Assembly: GCA_017853555.1 (NCBI GenBank)
Contig: JAFMJH010000007.1
Location: 45,976-109,975 of the forward strand
Length of the DNA: 64,000 nucleotides
Origin: Steroidobacteraceae bacterium
GTDB taxonomy: Bacteria > Pseudomonadota > Gammaproteobacteria > Steroidobacterales > Steroidobacteraceae
Reading direction: 5' to 3'
Shown here: positions 21,110-30,462 of the stretch, in pieces
How the letters are laid out: the number at the start of each line of letters is the position of its first letter
Numbering within the stretch: the first letter of the stretch is position 1
Notes under the pieces: model-generated
What the model saw: only the letters and a program-made list of their open reading frames with translations
Databases searched by the model: none
What the model was told of the DNA's origin: nothing
Made by a program: the position numbers and the translations under genes

Positions 21110-21439
21110 TTGCCCGCCGACCGGCGGGTGCGCCGCAAAGCCGATTTCGACGCTACATATAAAGAAGGGCGCCGCTACGGTGACGCTCTGCTCAGCATGA
21201 CTGTACGTCCGAACAGTCATGGCGGACCCCGGATCGGGCTCGCCATCGCCGCCCGAACGGTCGGAAATGCCGTCGCCCGCAACAGGCTTCGTCGCATAAT
21301 CCGCGAGTCGTTCCGCTTGGCCCAGCACCGGCTTCCGTCCGCCGACATCATCGTCGGCGCCAGAGCAGGGGTGCGCGACGCCGAATCGGTTCGTATCCGC
21401 GCGAGTCTCGACGCGCTGTTCGCGAAGTTGGCCAGGTAA
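21110..21439 (+). CDS. rnpA: Ribonuclease P protein component
   Basis: RnpA is the small basic protein subunit that works with the M1 RNA to trim the 5' end of tRNA precursors. The core [14 protein letters not shown] and the RNR-type motif in [18 protein letters not shown] are clear. No ATG start is available near the N-terminus. TTG 21110 gives 109 aa starting [13 protein letters not shown], which fits the usual spacing before the F-x-V-F-like core; CTG 21080 and GTG 21128 are alternatives. None has a good ribosome site, consistent with coupling to rpmH. Confidence 0.9.
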   Translation: MPADRRVRRKADFDATYKEGRRYGDALLSMTVRPNSHGGPRIGLAIAARTVGNAVARNRLRRIIRESFRLAQHRLPSADIIVGARAGVRDAESVRIRASLDALFAKLAR

Positions 21440-21447
21440 GTTTCGTT

Positions 21448-21675
21448 ATGCGACTGTTGTTACGCGCCTTGGTGCGCGCTTACCAATTGTTGTTGAGTCC
21501 TTGGCTCGGGCCGCGTTGCCGCTTTCATCCGAGCTGTTCGCACTACGCGCTCGAAGCACTGGACGTGCACGGTGCCGTGCGCGGAACCTGGCTCGCGATG
21601 CGTCGCGTCGGCCGCTGTCACCCTTTCAATCCCGGTGGATACGATCCCGTGCCGCCGCGCCACGTTCGAACTTGA
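21448..21675 (+). CDS. yidD: Membrane protein insertion efficiency factor YidD
   Basis: YidD is a small (75 aa) inner-membrane-associated protein that aids YidC-dependent insertion. The family core [20 protein letters not shown], with its three-Cys pattern completed by [15 protein letters not shown], is intact. It lies 8 bp after rnpA and 14 bp before yidC, the standard order. Confidence 0.95.
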   Translation: MRLLLRALVRAYQLLLSPWLGPRCRFHPSCSHYALEALDVHGAVRGTWLAMRRVGRCHPFNPGGYDPVPPRHVRT

Positions 21676-21689
21676 ATCGAAGGTCAAAA

Positions 21690-23465
21690 GTGAATTCGAC
21701 GAATGCCCGCATGTTTCTCTGGCTCGGCCTCGTGCTCGCGCTGTGGCTCAATTACGAAACCTGGCAGCGCGATTACGCCGTAGCCGAACCCGCGGCCAGC
21801 GCAGCGGCGACGAAAACGCAGACTGCCGAGAATTCCGCGCTCGCCACCGAAGTGCCCTCCGGTCTGCCGGCCCCGGCTGCCGCGACGCCGCCCACGGCGA
21901 ATGCGCCCACGCCGCCACCGGCTTTATCGGGCGATCTCCCTGCTGTCCCGAGCGTTGCCGCGCCGGTTGCCGCGCCGACGAGCGACGCGCCTGCGGCACC
22001 GACGCCGGCGGTCACCGCGCCGCCGCGCGTGATTCGCATCGCGACCGACGTGTTGGATCTCGAAGTGAGCGAGCAGGGTGCCGATTTGATCGGTGCCGAG
22101 CTGTCGAAGTACCCGCTCGTGAAGGGCGAGGCGAAGCCGGTGCACTTGTTCAATCGCGCACCGAACGAGTTCTACCATCTGCAAACGGGACTCGCCGGTA
22201 CTGCAGGTGTCGCGGCACCGACGCATTTGGCGCGGTATTCGTCGGCCGCGGCCGAATATCGGCTCGCGCCCGATGCCCAGGAATTGCGCGTGCCGTTCAC
22301 GTGGACGGACGCCGCGAGCGGCGTGACGGTCACCAAGACCTTCGTGTTGCGTCGCGGCCAGTATCGCATCGACCTCGAATACGCCGTCGACAACCGCGGC
22401 ACGTCGCCTTGGACGGTGTCGTCCTATGCGCAGATCTTGCGCGACGACAAACCGGTCGAGCGCTCGATGTTCTCGGTGGAGTCGTACGCGTTCAAAGGTC
22501 CCGCGTACTACAACGGCACGAAGTATTTCAAAATCGATCGGCAGAAGGTCGCCGACGCCGAATTGCCGCGCGAAGTCACCGGCGGCTGGATCGCCGGCAT
22601 GCAGCACCACTTCGTCACCGCGGTGGTGCCGGCCGAAGGGCGTGCGTACCGCTATTCTTTGAAGACGCAGGGCGATCAATATCTGCTCGCGGTCTCGGGT
22701 CCGGCGCAGACGATCGCGCCGCAAAGCGGCGTGAACTTCGCCGAAACCCTGTTCGTGGGCCCGAAGCTGCAGGCGCAACTGAAGACCACGGGCCCGCGGC
22801 TCGATCTGGTGGCCGACTACGGACGCCTGACGATACTGGCCGAGCCGCTTTTCTGGTTGCTCGAGCAGGCGCACAAAATGGTGGGCAACTGGGGTTGGGC
22901 GATCATCCTGATCACCATGCTGTTGAAGCTCGTGTTCTATCCTTTGTCCGAATCATCGGGCAAGTCGATGGCGAAAATGCGTTTGCTCGCGCCGCGCATC
23001 AAAAATCTGCAGGACACGTACAAGGACGATCGCGAGAAACTCGGTCGCGCGATGATGGATCTTTACAAGCGCGAGAAGGTCAATCCGCTCGCCGGTTGCT
23101 TGCCGATCCTCATCCAGATGCCGGTGTTCTTCGCGTTCTACTGGGTGCTGCTCGAAAGCGTCGAGATGCGTCAGACGCCGTTCATGTTCTGGATCCAGGA
23201 CCTGTCGTCCAAAGATCCGTTCTTCGTGTTGCCGCTCGTGATGGCGGGCGCGATGTTCGTGCAATACAAGTTGAATCCCGCGCCGCCCGATCCGATCCAG
23301 GCGAAAGTGTTCATGATCATGCCGATCTTCATGAGCGCAACCTTCGCCTTCTTCCCGGCGGGACTCGTGTTGTACTGGGTGACCAACACCTTGCTGTCGA
23401 TCGCGCAGCAGTGGAACATCAATCGCCGCATCGAAGCCGGAGCGAAGAAAGCCCACTCCGGCTAG
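21690..23465 (+). CDS. yidC: Membrane protein insertase YidC
   Basis: YidC (591 aa) inserts and folds inner-membrane proteins alone or with SecYEG. An N-terminal membrane anchor (about 8-23), a Pro/Ala-rich periplasmic linker (about 40-125), the large beta-sandwich P1 domain and the five-helix insertase core with [18 protein letters not shown] are visible. This is the long Gram-negative form. GTG 21690 follows GAAGG at good spacing; ATG 21711 is seven codons later. It is followed by mnmE after 10 bp. Confidence 0.95.
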   Translation: MNSTNARMFLWLGLVLALWLNYETWQRDYAVAEPAASAAATKTQTAENSALATEVPSGLPAPAAATPPTANAPTPPPALSGDLPAVPSVAAPVAAPTSDAPAAPTPAVTAPPRVIRIATDVLDLEVSEQGADLIGAELSKYPLVKGEAKPVHLFNRAPNEFYHLQTGLAGTAGVAAPTHLARYSSAAAEYRLAPDAQELRVPFTWTDAASGVTVTKTFVLRRGQYRIDLEYAVDNRGTSPWTVSSYAQILRDDKPVERSMFSVESYAFKGPAYYNGTKYFKIDRQKVADAELPREVTGGWIAGMQHHFVTAVVPAEGRAYRYSLKTQGDQYLLAVSGPAQTIAPQSGVNFAETLFVGPKLQAQLKTTGPRLDLVADYGRLTILAEPLFWLLEQAHKMVGNWGWAIILITMLLKLVFYPLSESSGKSMAKMRLLAPRIKNLQDTYKDDREKLGRAMMDLYKREKVNPLAGCLPILIQMPVFFAFYWVLLESVEMRQTPFMFWIQDLSSKDPFFVLPLVMAGAMFVQYKLNPAPPDPIQAKVFMIMPIFMSATFAFFPAGLVLYWVTNTLLSIAQQWNINRRIEAGAKKAHSG

Positions 23466-23475
23466 CCGATTGCGC

Positions 23476-24840
23476 ATGCGGCTGACACCGACATCCGACA
23501 CGATCGCGGCCGTCGCCACGGCGAACGGTCGTGGCGGGGTGGGGATCGTGCGCGTGTCGGGCCCGGCGGTCGGTGCCATCGCCGCGGCGATGCTCGGCCG
23601 ATTGCCGAGTGCGCGCGTCGCGACTTTCGCCGAGTTTCGCGACGCCGCAGGCAGCGCGATCGATGTCGGCATCGCGCTGCATTTCGCCGCGCCGCATTCG
23701 TTCACTGGCGAGGACGTGCTCGAGCTGCAAGGACACGGCGGACCGGCGGTGCTCGAAGCCTTGCTCGCACGCACGCTGGAACTCGGCGCACGGCGTGCGA
23801 ATCCTGGCGAATTCACCGAACGCGCATTTTTGAACGGCAAGCTCGATCTTGCACAAGCCGAGGCGGTCGCCGATCTCATCGATGCCGGTTCGCAGGCCGC
23901 AGCCCGCGCCGCCTTGCGATCCCTGCAAGGCGAATTCTCGCGTCGCGTGCACGCGCTCGACGAAGCAGTGATCGGCTTGCGCGTGTGGGTCGAAGCCGCC
24001 CTCGACTTTCCGGAAGAAGAAGTCGATTTTCTGGCGGACCGTGATTTGCAAGCGCGCATGGTGACTTTGCGCGCCGACTTCGACGCCATCGAAGCCGCGG
24101 CACGACAAGGCCGCGTGCTGCGCGACGGCATGACGGTGGTGATCGCCGGTCCCCCGAATGCCGGCAAGTCGAGTTTGCTCAACGCGCTGTCGGGTCACGA
24201 CACCGCCATCGTTACGCCGCTCGCCGGCACGACGCGCGACGTGTTGCGCGAGCGCGTGGATATCGACGGCATGCCCTTGCACGTCCTAGATACGGCCGGC
24301 TTGCGCGTCACGAGCGATGCCGTCGAACTCGAAGGCATGCGTCGCGCGCGCCTCGAGATGACGCGCGCCGATCGCGTTTTGTTTCTGGTCGATGCGGCGA
24401 CGGATCCTGCCGCAACGGCGTACGTGACCGAGCGCGCCACCTTGCCCGCCGCCGTGCCGGTGACGCTGGTGCTCAACAAAATCGATCTTGCGAGCGAGCC
24501 CGCGCCGGGCGCCGCCAGCGAAGACGGCGTCGAATGTTTGCGCATTTCGGCGAAGACCGGCGCCGGCATCGACGCGTTGCGCGCGCATCTGAAAGCCTGC
24601 ATGCAGTTTCTGCCGCCGGATACCGGCACGGTATCGGCGCGCGAGCGACATCTGTCGAGTTTGCGTACCGCGCGTACGCACGTCGAAGCGGCGTACCGCA
24701 ATCTGCTCGACACGCGCGCCGGCGAGCTCGTCGCCGAAGAATTGCAGTGCGCACATCGCGCGCTTGGCGAGATCACCGGCGAATTCCACGCCGACGATTT
24801 GCTCGGCCGCATCTTCTCGAGTTTCTGCATCGGCAAATGA
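23476..24840 (+). CDS. mnmE: tRNA modification GTPase MnmE
   Basis: MnmE (454 aa) works with MnmG to make the 5-aminomethyl type modification on U34 of certain tRNAs. It has the N-terminal folate-binding domain, the central G domain with G1 [10 protein letters not shown]3 DTAGL and G4 NKID, and the C-terminal catalytic CIGK (Cys451). ATG 23476 gives the expected [18 protein letters not shown]. Its partner mnmG is 18 kb away here rather than beside it. Confidence 0.96.
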   Translation: MRLTPTSDTIAAVATANGRGGVGIVRVSGPAVGAIAAAMLGRLPSARVATFAEFRDAAGSAIDVGIALHFAAPHSFTGEDVLELQGHGGPAVLEALLARTLELGARRANPGEFTERAFLNGKLDLAQAEAVADLIDAGSQAAARAALRSLQGEFSRRVHALDEAVIGLRVWVEAALDFPEEEVDFLADRDLQARMVTLRADFDAIEAAARQGRVLRDGMTVVIAGPPNAGKSSLLNALSGHDTAIVTPLAGTTRDVLRERVDIDGMPLHVLDTAGLRVTSDAVELEGMRRARLEMTRADRVLFLVDAATDPAATAYVTERATLPAAVPVTLVLNKIDLASEPAPGAASEDGVECLRISAKTGAGIDALRAHLKACMQFLPPDTGTVSARERHLSSLRTARTHVEAAYRNLLDTRAGELVAEELQCAHRALGEITGEFHADDLLGRIFSSFCIGK

Positions 24841-24869
24841 CGGCATAAGCCCTCGGAAATTGCCGATGC
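24827..24869 (+). repeat. 10-bp inverted repeat across the mnmE stop codon
   Basis: GCATCGGCAA (24827-24836) and TTGCCGATGC (24860-24869) are perfect inverted repeats with a 23-nt spacer, forming a possible stem-loop at the mnmE/Tad boundary. There is no T-tract after it. The rest of the 137-bp gap to the pilin gene should hold the Tad promoter, but no consensus -35/-10 pair was evident. Confidence 0.45.
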
Positions 24870-24977
24870 TCGCAAGTGCGCAAGCGCGCGCTGCAACGGC
24901 ACGACCCGTCGTAACTTTTTCGCGTCGCCCGCAAGGCGGCGTTCGAAAAATCTCAACTTACGACGGAGTAACCAACG

Positions 24978-25142
24978 ATGAAGAAGTTCTGGATCGACTT
25001 TCTGCGTGATGAACGCGGTTTGACGGCGGTCGAATACGCGATTGCCGGTGGTCTCGTGGTCGCCGGGCTCGCGGTAGCCTTTACCAATCTCGGCACTGCA
25101 GCGCTTGCGCGCATCAACGGACTGATCGGCGCTCTCGGCTGA
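24978..25142 (+). CDS. flp: Flp-type major pilin precursor
   Basis: The 54-aa protein is a type IVb Flp prepilin. It has a short charged leader ending DERG, the processing site G/LTAVEYAIAG with the required Glu-Tyr five residues into the mature protein, and a single hydrophobic helix. The mature pilin would be about 40 residues. GGAG precedes the ATG. It opens the Tad locus and is followed by its own prepilin peptidase gene. Confidence 0.92.
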   Translation: MKKFWIDFLRDERGLTAVEYAIAGGLVVAGLAVAFTNLGTAALARINGLIGALG

Positions 25143-25177
25143 CGATCGGCCCCGGCCGCAGTTCGCCGAAACGCTCC

Positions 25178-25609
25178 ATGCATTCTCTGCTCACGACCGG
25201 TCAGCTCGTCGTGCTCGCTCCGGCGCTCGTCGCTGCAGCGGTGAACGACGTGCGCACCGGCCGCATCGCCAACCGGTTGGTCGCATTCGTCGCGATCACC
25301 GGGCTCTTCGCTCAATACGTAGAGCATGGATGGCAAGGGACTTACACGGGCGTTTCGGCAGCTGCACTCGGCTTCGCCTGTTTGCTGCCGATGTACTTGA
25401 TGCGCGGCATGGCCGCGGGTGACGTCAAGTTGATGGCGGCGACGGGTACGTGGTTGTCGGTGCCTTTGGCATTGATGGCAACCGGCGCAAGCGTCGCCGC
25501 AGGCGCCGTCATCGCGATCGCGCACCTGCTGTGGAACAGCGGCGCACGCGGCATCGCGTACGCGCCGGCCATCGCTCTCGGCACTCTGATCACGATTTTT
25601 TTGGCCTGA
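25178..25609 (+). CDS. cpaA: Prepilin peptidase CpaA/TadV
   Basis: The 143-aa A24-family aspartic membrane peptidase should cleave the Flp prepilin and the TadE-like pseudopilins. Both catalytic aspartates are visible: one in NDVRTGRIAN (about residue 24) and one in the GxGD-like AGDVKLMAA (about 81). The protein has about five hydrophobic segments and lacks the N-terminal methylase domain of PilD, as usual for TadV. Confidence 0.88.
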   Translation: MHSLLTTGQLVVLAPALVAAAVNDVRTGRIANRLVAFVAITGLFAQYVEHGWQGTYTGVSAAALGFACLLPMYLMRGMAAGDVKLMAATGTWLSVPLALMATGASVAAGAVIAIAHLLWNSGARGIAYAPAIALGTLITIFLA

Positions 25610-25628
25610 TCTTTCGAGGCTCATTCGC

Positions 25629-26450
25629 ATGAATTTCAGAACGCGCAGCAGCGCCATCCTGGTCGCTGTTTCATTGTTGTTCGCCGGCATCGCCGCGGTG
25701 CTCGCCAATCGCTGGATGAATGAACGGACGGCGGCCGTCGAGGCGACGCGGCCGCGCACGACGCGGGTCGTGGTCGCCGCCACGGACATTCCGTTCGGCA
25801 CGTCGATCGAAGCACGTCACCTCGCCAGCGTCGACATGCTGGTGAATGCCGTCACGAGCGGCTCGTACTCGCAACCTTCCGTCGTGATCGGCAAAGTTGC
25901 GCGATCCGACATCTATGCAGGCGAGATGCTGCTCGAGCGCCGGGTCGTGGCGCGCGGCGAGGGCAGCACGCTCGCGGCCGTGGTCTCGCCGAACATGCGC
26001 GCGGTGACCGTGCGCGTCGACGATGTCGTCGGCGTCGCGGGATTCCTGTTGCCCGGCAACCGCGTCGACGTCGTGGCGGCGCGCGAAGAAAATCGCAAGG
26101 CGTACGCCGAAACCATTCTCGACGACGTGCGCGTACTGGCGGTCGATCAAGTCTCGAACGCCGACAAAAACGCACCGATGGTCGTGCGTGCGGTCACTCT
26201 GGAGGTGACCCCGGAAGGCGCGCTCGCCATTGCGCGTGCGCGACAACTCGGCTCGTTGCAACTCACCTTGCGCAACCCGCACGAAGGCGCCGCTGCCGGC
26301 GTGATTCGCACGGCCGAAGTGCCGCTTGCGCCACTGCCGCCGATCGAAATCGCGCCGCCGCGACCCATGCCGGTTGCACGGCATGGCGTCGCTGCCATGC
26401 CGCGCGTCACCGTGATTCGCGGGACCGTCGTCTCGCAAACCGCCGAATGA
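25629..26450 (+). CDS. cpaB: Flp pilus assembly protein CpaB/RcpC
   Basis: The 273-aa protein has one N-terminal membrane segment (about 8-27) and a periplasmic SAF domain (about 40-105) followed by the RcpC/CpaB domain with LLPGNRVDVVAAREE. In Tad systems CpaB is a periplasmic or outer-membrane-associated partner of the secretin CpaC. The C-terminus is rich in Pro and Ala. It overlaps cpaC by ATGA. Confidence 0.88.
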   Translation: MNFRTRSSAILVAVSLLFAGIAAVLANRWMNERTAAVEATRPRTTRVVVAATDIPFGTSIEARHLASVDMLVNAVTSGSYSQPSVVIGKVARSDIYAGEMLLERRVVARGEGSTLAAVVSPNMRAVTVRVDDVVGVAGFLLPGNRVDVVAAREENRKAYAETILDDVRVLAVDQVSNADKNAPMVVRAVTLEVTPEGALAIARARQLGSLQLTLRNPHEGAAAGVIRTAEVPLAPLPPIEIAPPRPMPVARHGVAAMPRVTVIRGTVVSQTAE

Positions 26451-27997
26451 ACGATTCCCGAGGTTCGAAGATGAAACGAGATGCATCATTGACGTTGCGC
26501 CGCTATCTGCCGGCGCTGGCCGTAGCAGTCACCCTCTGGTGCAGCGCACGCGCGCCAGCTGCCGTGGCGTACGACAGTTTCGATACGCCGACCGAAACGA
26601 TCCGGTTGCCGCTATTCCAATCGCGCATCATCACCTTGAACGCACCGGCGGCTCGCGTGTCGGTGGCGAATCCGGATGTCGCCGACATCGTGGTCATCAG
26701 TCCCACCGAGTTCTACATCCTCGCGAAGGACATCGGTGCGACCAATCTTCTGGTTTGGGAGCGCGACTCCAGGATTCGATCCACGCGGCAGATCGAGATC
26801 ACCCACGATCTCGAGGGGCTGAAAGCGAAACTGTACGAATTGATCCCGGGCAATACCGTCGAGGTGCGTTCGGCACAGCGGTCGATCGTGCTTTCCGGCA
26901 CTGTGCCGAGTGCGATCGCGATGAGCGCCGCAGTGCGCGTCGCCGAGGGATATCTGGCGCAAATCATCTCGCGCAAAGGTCAGCAGTTCGAACAGGAGAC
27001 GGCATCGCGCCGCGAAGACCGCAGCGTCGGGTCGGTGATCAACCTGCTCGAAATCGCCGGTGCGCAACAGGTGATGCTGGAGGTGAAGGTCGCCGAAATA
27101 TCCCGCACCGAGCTCAAGCGTCTCGAGCCCAACTTCAATGCCTTTGGTCGCAACGGCAACTGGAGTTTCGGCGGCGTCAACGGCGGCGCATCGTTCCCCG
27201 ACGCGATTTTCGGTACCGAAGGGCTGCGTGCACCGGTGATCGGTGGCGCAAGCAATCTGCCGGTCGGTCCTGCCGCCGACGAGTTTCGGCCCAATGATCT
27301 TCTGATCCAGAACCAGGGCGTGTTCGCCGGATTTTTGAGCGGCAGCTTCGCCTTCAACGTCGCGCTCGATGCAGCCAAAGAAAAAGGCCTCGCGAAGATC
27401 CTTGCCGAGCCGACGCTGACCACGCTCACCGGACAGGAAGCGTCGTTCCTCTCCGGCGGTGAATTTCCGATACCGGTGCCGCAGGGCACCAATGGCGTGG
27501 CGATCCAATTCAAGAATTTCGGCGTCGGGCTCAAAGTCGTGCCCGTGGTGCTGAGCGGCGGCCGCATCAACGTGCGCATCGACGTGTCGGTGAGCGAATT
27601 GTCGAACAGCACTTCGGTCCTCGTGAGCCCGGGGCAGGTGAATTCGACTTTCGTGATTCCGTCGCTCACGACGCGCAGCGCCAGCGGCACCGTCGAACTC
27701 GCCGACGGACAGAGCATCGGTCTGGCCGGCTTGATCGCCGACACCATGCGCTCGTCGGCATCGAAATTTCCGGGCCTCGCCGGCGTGCCGGTGTTGGGCC
27801 CGTTGTTCCGCAGCCAGCAATGGCAGAAGGGACAGACGGAACTCGTGATCGTGGTGACGCCGCGACTCGCCAAACCCGTCGATGCGCAGCAACTGCGTCT
27901 GCCGACCGATGCTTATCGCGAGCCGTCGGATGCCGATTTCTTTTGGCACGGTCGTTTGCAAGCTCCCGAGCCGCAAGCGGCACCCGCCAAACCTTGA
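26447..27997 (+). CDS. cpaC: Tad pilus secretin CpaC/RcpA
   Basis: The 516-aa secretin would form the outer-membrane pore for the Flp pilus. It has a signal peptide, the N-terminal pilus-formation domain (ANPDVADIVVISPTEFYILA region, about 68-87), a BON-like segment and the secretin domain with VPVVLSGGRINVRIDVSVSE and the C-terminal VPVLGPLFRS/ELVIVVTPRL. The ATG at 26447 overlaps cpaB; ATG 26471 is an alternative start nearer the signal peptide. Confidence 0.9.
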   Translation: MNDSRGSKMKRDASLTLRRYLPALAVAVTLWCSARAPAAVAYDSFDTPTETIRLPLFQSRIITLNAPAARVSVANPDVADIVVISPTEFYILAKDIGATNLLVWERDSRIRSTRQIEITHDLEGLKAKLYELIPGNTVEVRSAQRSIVLSGTVPSAIAMSAAVRVAEGYLAQIISRKGQQFEQETASRREDRSVGSVINLLEIAGAQQVMLEVKVAEISRTELKRLEPNFNAFGRNGNWSFGGVNGGASFPDAIFGTEGLRAPVIGGASNLPVGPAADEFRPNDLLIQNQGVFAGFLSGSFAFNVALDAAKEKGLAKILAEPTLTTLTGQEASFLSGGEFPIPVPQGTNGVAIQFKNFGVGLKVVPVVLSGGRINVRIDVSVSELSNSTSVLVSPGQVNSTFVIPSLTTRSASGTVELADGQSIGLAGLIADTMRSSASKFPGLAGVPVLGPLFRSQQWQKGQTELVIVVTPRLAKPVDAQQLRLPTDAYREPSDADFFWHGRLQAPEPQAAPAKP

Positions 27998-28027
27998 AGA
28001 CCCGTCGCCATCCAGAAGGACATAGTC

Positions 28028-28312
28028 ATGAATCGCTACGCCGGATTGATTTCCTTGTTGATCACGCTTTCGGCCTGCTCCACCAGCGGCCCGGTCAAAG
28101 AGCTCGCCAACGGCGACGCGGTGCGCGCCTGGCGCGTGCAGCAGACCTACGACGTCGAAGCCACGAGTCGCAACGGCACGACCGCGCCAGAGGGTACGGA
28201 TCCCGACGTCGCCGATGCCGCGCTCAAGAATCTGCGCACGGGCGCCAATCGTGCCGGCGATGCGAAGACGGCTTTGCAGGCCTTGTTCGGCGGAGCGACG
28301 GGGACGCGTTGA
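28028..28312 (+). CDS. Small Tad-locus lipoprotein, unknown function
   Basis: The 94-aa protein starts with a signal peptide ending in lipobox LSAC (Cys17), so it should be lipid-anchored. The mature part is polar, with no recognised domain. Its place between the secretin and the TadG-like gene suggests it could be a pilotin or other secretin helper; that is inference from position only. An AGAAGGA site precedes the ATG, and the next gene starts 1 nt after its stop. Confidence 0.65.
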   Translation: MNRYAGLISLLITLSACSTSGPVKELANGDAVRAWRVQQTYDVEATSRNGTTAPEGTDPDVADAALKNLRTGANRAGDAKTALQALFGGATGTR

Positions 28313-28313
28313 G

Positions 28314-29552
28314 ATGCCGTGCGCCATCCGGAACCCGCGCCGGCAACGCGGCGTAGCCCTCGTCATCGTGGTGATCGCTCTGCTCGCGGTGCTCGCCATG
28401 GCGGGCCTCGCGCTCGATGCGAGTCACATGGGCTACAACAAAGCGCGCCTGCAGAGCGCCGTCGATGCGGCCGCATTGTCCGCCGCCAAAGTATTGGACG
28501 AAACGGACAATGCGACCGACGCCGCAGCGGCGGCGCGTGCCACGTTCGACGCGAACGCCGCAGCGTTTCCGGAATTGTTGCGTGCCGTAGGTCAAGGCTT
28601 GGGATTGACGGTGCAGTTCTCGAGCGCGGCGATTCCCTTCAACGCCGGCACGACGCCGAGCCGCTTCGTGCGGGTGATCGTCACCGATTTCACGACGGAT
28701 GCGAGCCTGACTCGCGTGCTCGGCGTCATGCGCTTGCCGGTACGCGCGAGCGCCGTCGCCGGCCCGAGCCCCGCCGTGGTCTACGCCTGCAATGTCGTGC
28801 CGATGGCGGTGTGCGGTGACGCGAAAGCGGCCGCACCCTATTTCGGTTACACGCCCGGCCGCGTGCATACGTTGCGCGCCACCAGCAACAGCACCGCCGG
28901 TACCGGCACCGGAAATTTTTTGTTGTTGAGCTTCACCGGTTCAGGCGCCGACGATCTGCGTCAAACCATGGCCGGCGGTTACGACGGTTGCGTGACACGC
29001 AACGACACCGTCGCGGTCAAACCGGGTCAATCGACCGGTCCGACGACGCAGGGCATCAACACGCGCTTCAACCAGTATTCGGGCGGTGGCGTGGATGCTG
29101 CGCGCTACCCGCCTGACGTCGTGATCAAGGCACCATCACCCGCGCTGACCTTCGACAGCAAGACCAGTCTCATCAAACAAGGCGGCAAGACGATCACGTT
29201 CTCGAACCAGTTGGACGTGAATTTCGCGAGCTACGAAAGCGACATCGTCGCCAAGCGCTACGACCTGCCACCGCGCCCGAGCGGCAACGGGGTGTTTCGG
29301 CGCCGCGAGCTCGCCGTGCCCATCGTCGACTGCACCGGCGCCGACAGCGGCCGAACGAGTTTGCCCGTGCTCGGTCTCGGCTGCTTTTTCATGTTGCAGC
29401 CGGCGACGTCGAGTTCGTCGGAAGCGCGCGTGTTCGGTGAGTTCATCAGCGACTGCGATGCCGGCGGACGCCCCGGTTCGACTCCGCCGGGCACCACGGT
29501 CGGTCCGCACTTGATCCAGTTGTATCGCGATCTGGCGAGCGTGGATTCATGA
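28314..29552 (+). CDS. tadG: TadG-like pilus assembly protein
   Basis: The 412-aa protein has a short basic N-terminus followed by QRGVALVIVVIALLAVLAMA, the hydrophobic TadE/TadG-type segment, then a LDASHMGYNKARLQSAVDAAALSAAK-like pattern typical of the TadG N-terminal domain. The long periplasmic part contains several Cys and no clear von Willebrand MIDAS motif. In Tad systems TadG is a pseudopilin-like membrane protein needed for pilus assembly. It overlaps the next gene by ATGA. Confidence 0.8.
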   Translation: MPCAIRNPRRQRGVALVIVVIALLAVLAMAGLALDASHMGYNKARLQSAVDAAALSAAKVLDETDNATDAAAAARATFDANAAAFPELLRAVGQGLGLTVQFSSAAIPFNAGTTPSRFVRVIVTDFTTDASLTRVLGVMRLPVRASAVAGPSPAVVYACNVVPMAVCGDAKAAAPYFGYTPGRVHTLRATSNSTAGTGTGNFLLLSFTGSGADDLRQTMAGGYDGCVTRNDTVAVKPGQSTGPTTQGINTRFNQYSGGGVDAARYPPDVVIKAPSPALTFDSKTSLIKQGGKTITFSNQLDVNFASYESDIVAKRYDLPPRPSGNGVFRRRELAVPIVDCTGADSGRTSLPVLGLGCFFMLQPATSSSSEARVFGEFISDCDAGGRPGSTPPGTTVGPHLIQLYRDLASVDS

Positions 29553-29998
29553 GGCAACGCACGCAGCGGGGACTCGCTATCGTCGAGGCGGCGCTGTCGT
29601 TGCCCGTGCTCACGCTATTGCTGTTGCCGGTCGTCGAAATCGGTCGCGCGTTCGTCCAATACTCCGAGCTGTCGCATCGCGTACGCGCGGCGACGCGACA
29701 TGTGGCCGAACATGCGCTCGATGGAACCACGGGCGTGCCGGTCATCGATGCGGCCTTGCGTGCCGAGGCGATCAATCTCGTCGTGTACGGTTCGAGCGTC
29801 GCGAACGGCACGACGACGATCCCGGGGCTCTCGACGGCGGAAGTCGACGTGACTTTGCGCGCCGACGGCCAGGTCCGGGTCTCGGTGTCGCATCCGTATC
29901 AATCTTTGGTCGGCGGCATACTGCCCGGCGTCGGCTTCGGACCCAACGTGTCCACCGCGATCACGATGCTCGCCGATGCGACCATGAGGCCGCTGTGA
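29549..29998 (+). CDS. tadE: TadE-like pseudopilin
   Basis: The 149-aa protein carries the TadE motif RGLAIVEAALSLPVL directly before a hydrophobic helix: a Gly for prepilin-peptidase cleavage and a Glu at the fifth mature position. It overlaps tadG (ATGA) and the next TadE-like gene (GTGA). It is predicted to be processed by CpaA and to act as a minor pilin. Confidence 0.82.
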   Translation: MRQRTQRGLAIVEAALSLPVLTLLLLPVVEIGRAFVQYSELSHRVRAATRHVAEHALDGTTGVPVIDAALRAEAINLVVYGSSVANGTTTIPGLSTAEVDVTLRADGQVRVSVSHPYQSLVGGILPGVGFGPNVSTAITMLADATMRPL

Positions 29999-30462
29999 AA
30001 CGCAGCCGCGGCTTGTCGTCGGTGGAGTTCGCGATCGTCGGTGCGGCGGTCTTCATCTTCGTGTTCGCCATCGTCGATCTCGGCCGGCTCATGTATCTGC
30101 GTGTCGCGCTCGAGGAGGGCGTACGACGCAGCGCACGATTGTCCGCCGTCTGCCCCATCGGCGATGCCTACGCGCGTTCAGCGGCGATTTTCTCGGAGCG
30201 CAACTGGGGCGTACGCATACTGCCGAACATCACCACGGCCAATGTCGTCATCGAATTTTTGAACGCCAACGGCGAACCCATCGCGAACCCCACCAACGAA
30301 GCCAATTACATCCAGATCCGCTTCGTGCGGGTACGCATCGTGAATTACACGGTGCCGGTACTCGTGCCGTTTTTGCCCATCGAATACACGCCGCAGGACG
30401 TTTCGTCGACCGAGCCGGTCGAGAGTCTCGGCGTGACTGCCACGGAGGTCGTACCATGTTGA
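29995..30462 (+). CDS. tadF: Second TadE/TadF-like pseudopilin
   Basis: The 155-aa protein has the same design as its neighbour: SRGLSSVEFAIVGAAVF with the Gly cleavage site and Glu, then one membrane helix and a periplasmic domain. By order it corresponds to TadF, but TadE and TadF are not easily told apart. The GTG start is shared with the preceding stop. Its 3' end overlaps the TadZ/CpaE start by 7 bp. Confidence 0.78.
   Translation: MKRSRGLSSVEFAIVGAAVFIFVFAIVDLGRLMYLRVALEEGVRRSARLSAVCPIGDAYARSAAIFSERNWGVRILPNITTANVVIEFLNANGEPIANPTNEANYIQIRFVRVRIVNYTVPVLVPFLPIEYTPQDVSSTEPVESLGVTATEVVPC

Noticed and set aside
26612..28399. 595-codon minus-strand frame opposite the secretin gene
   Set aside because: The plus-strand secretin and lipoprotein are well supported; the antisense product has shadow-like composition.
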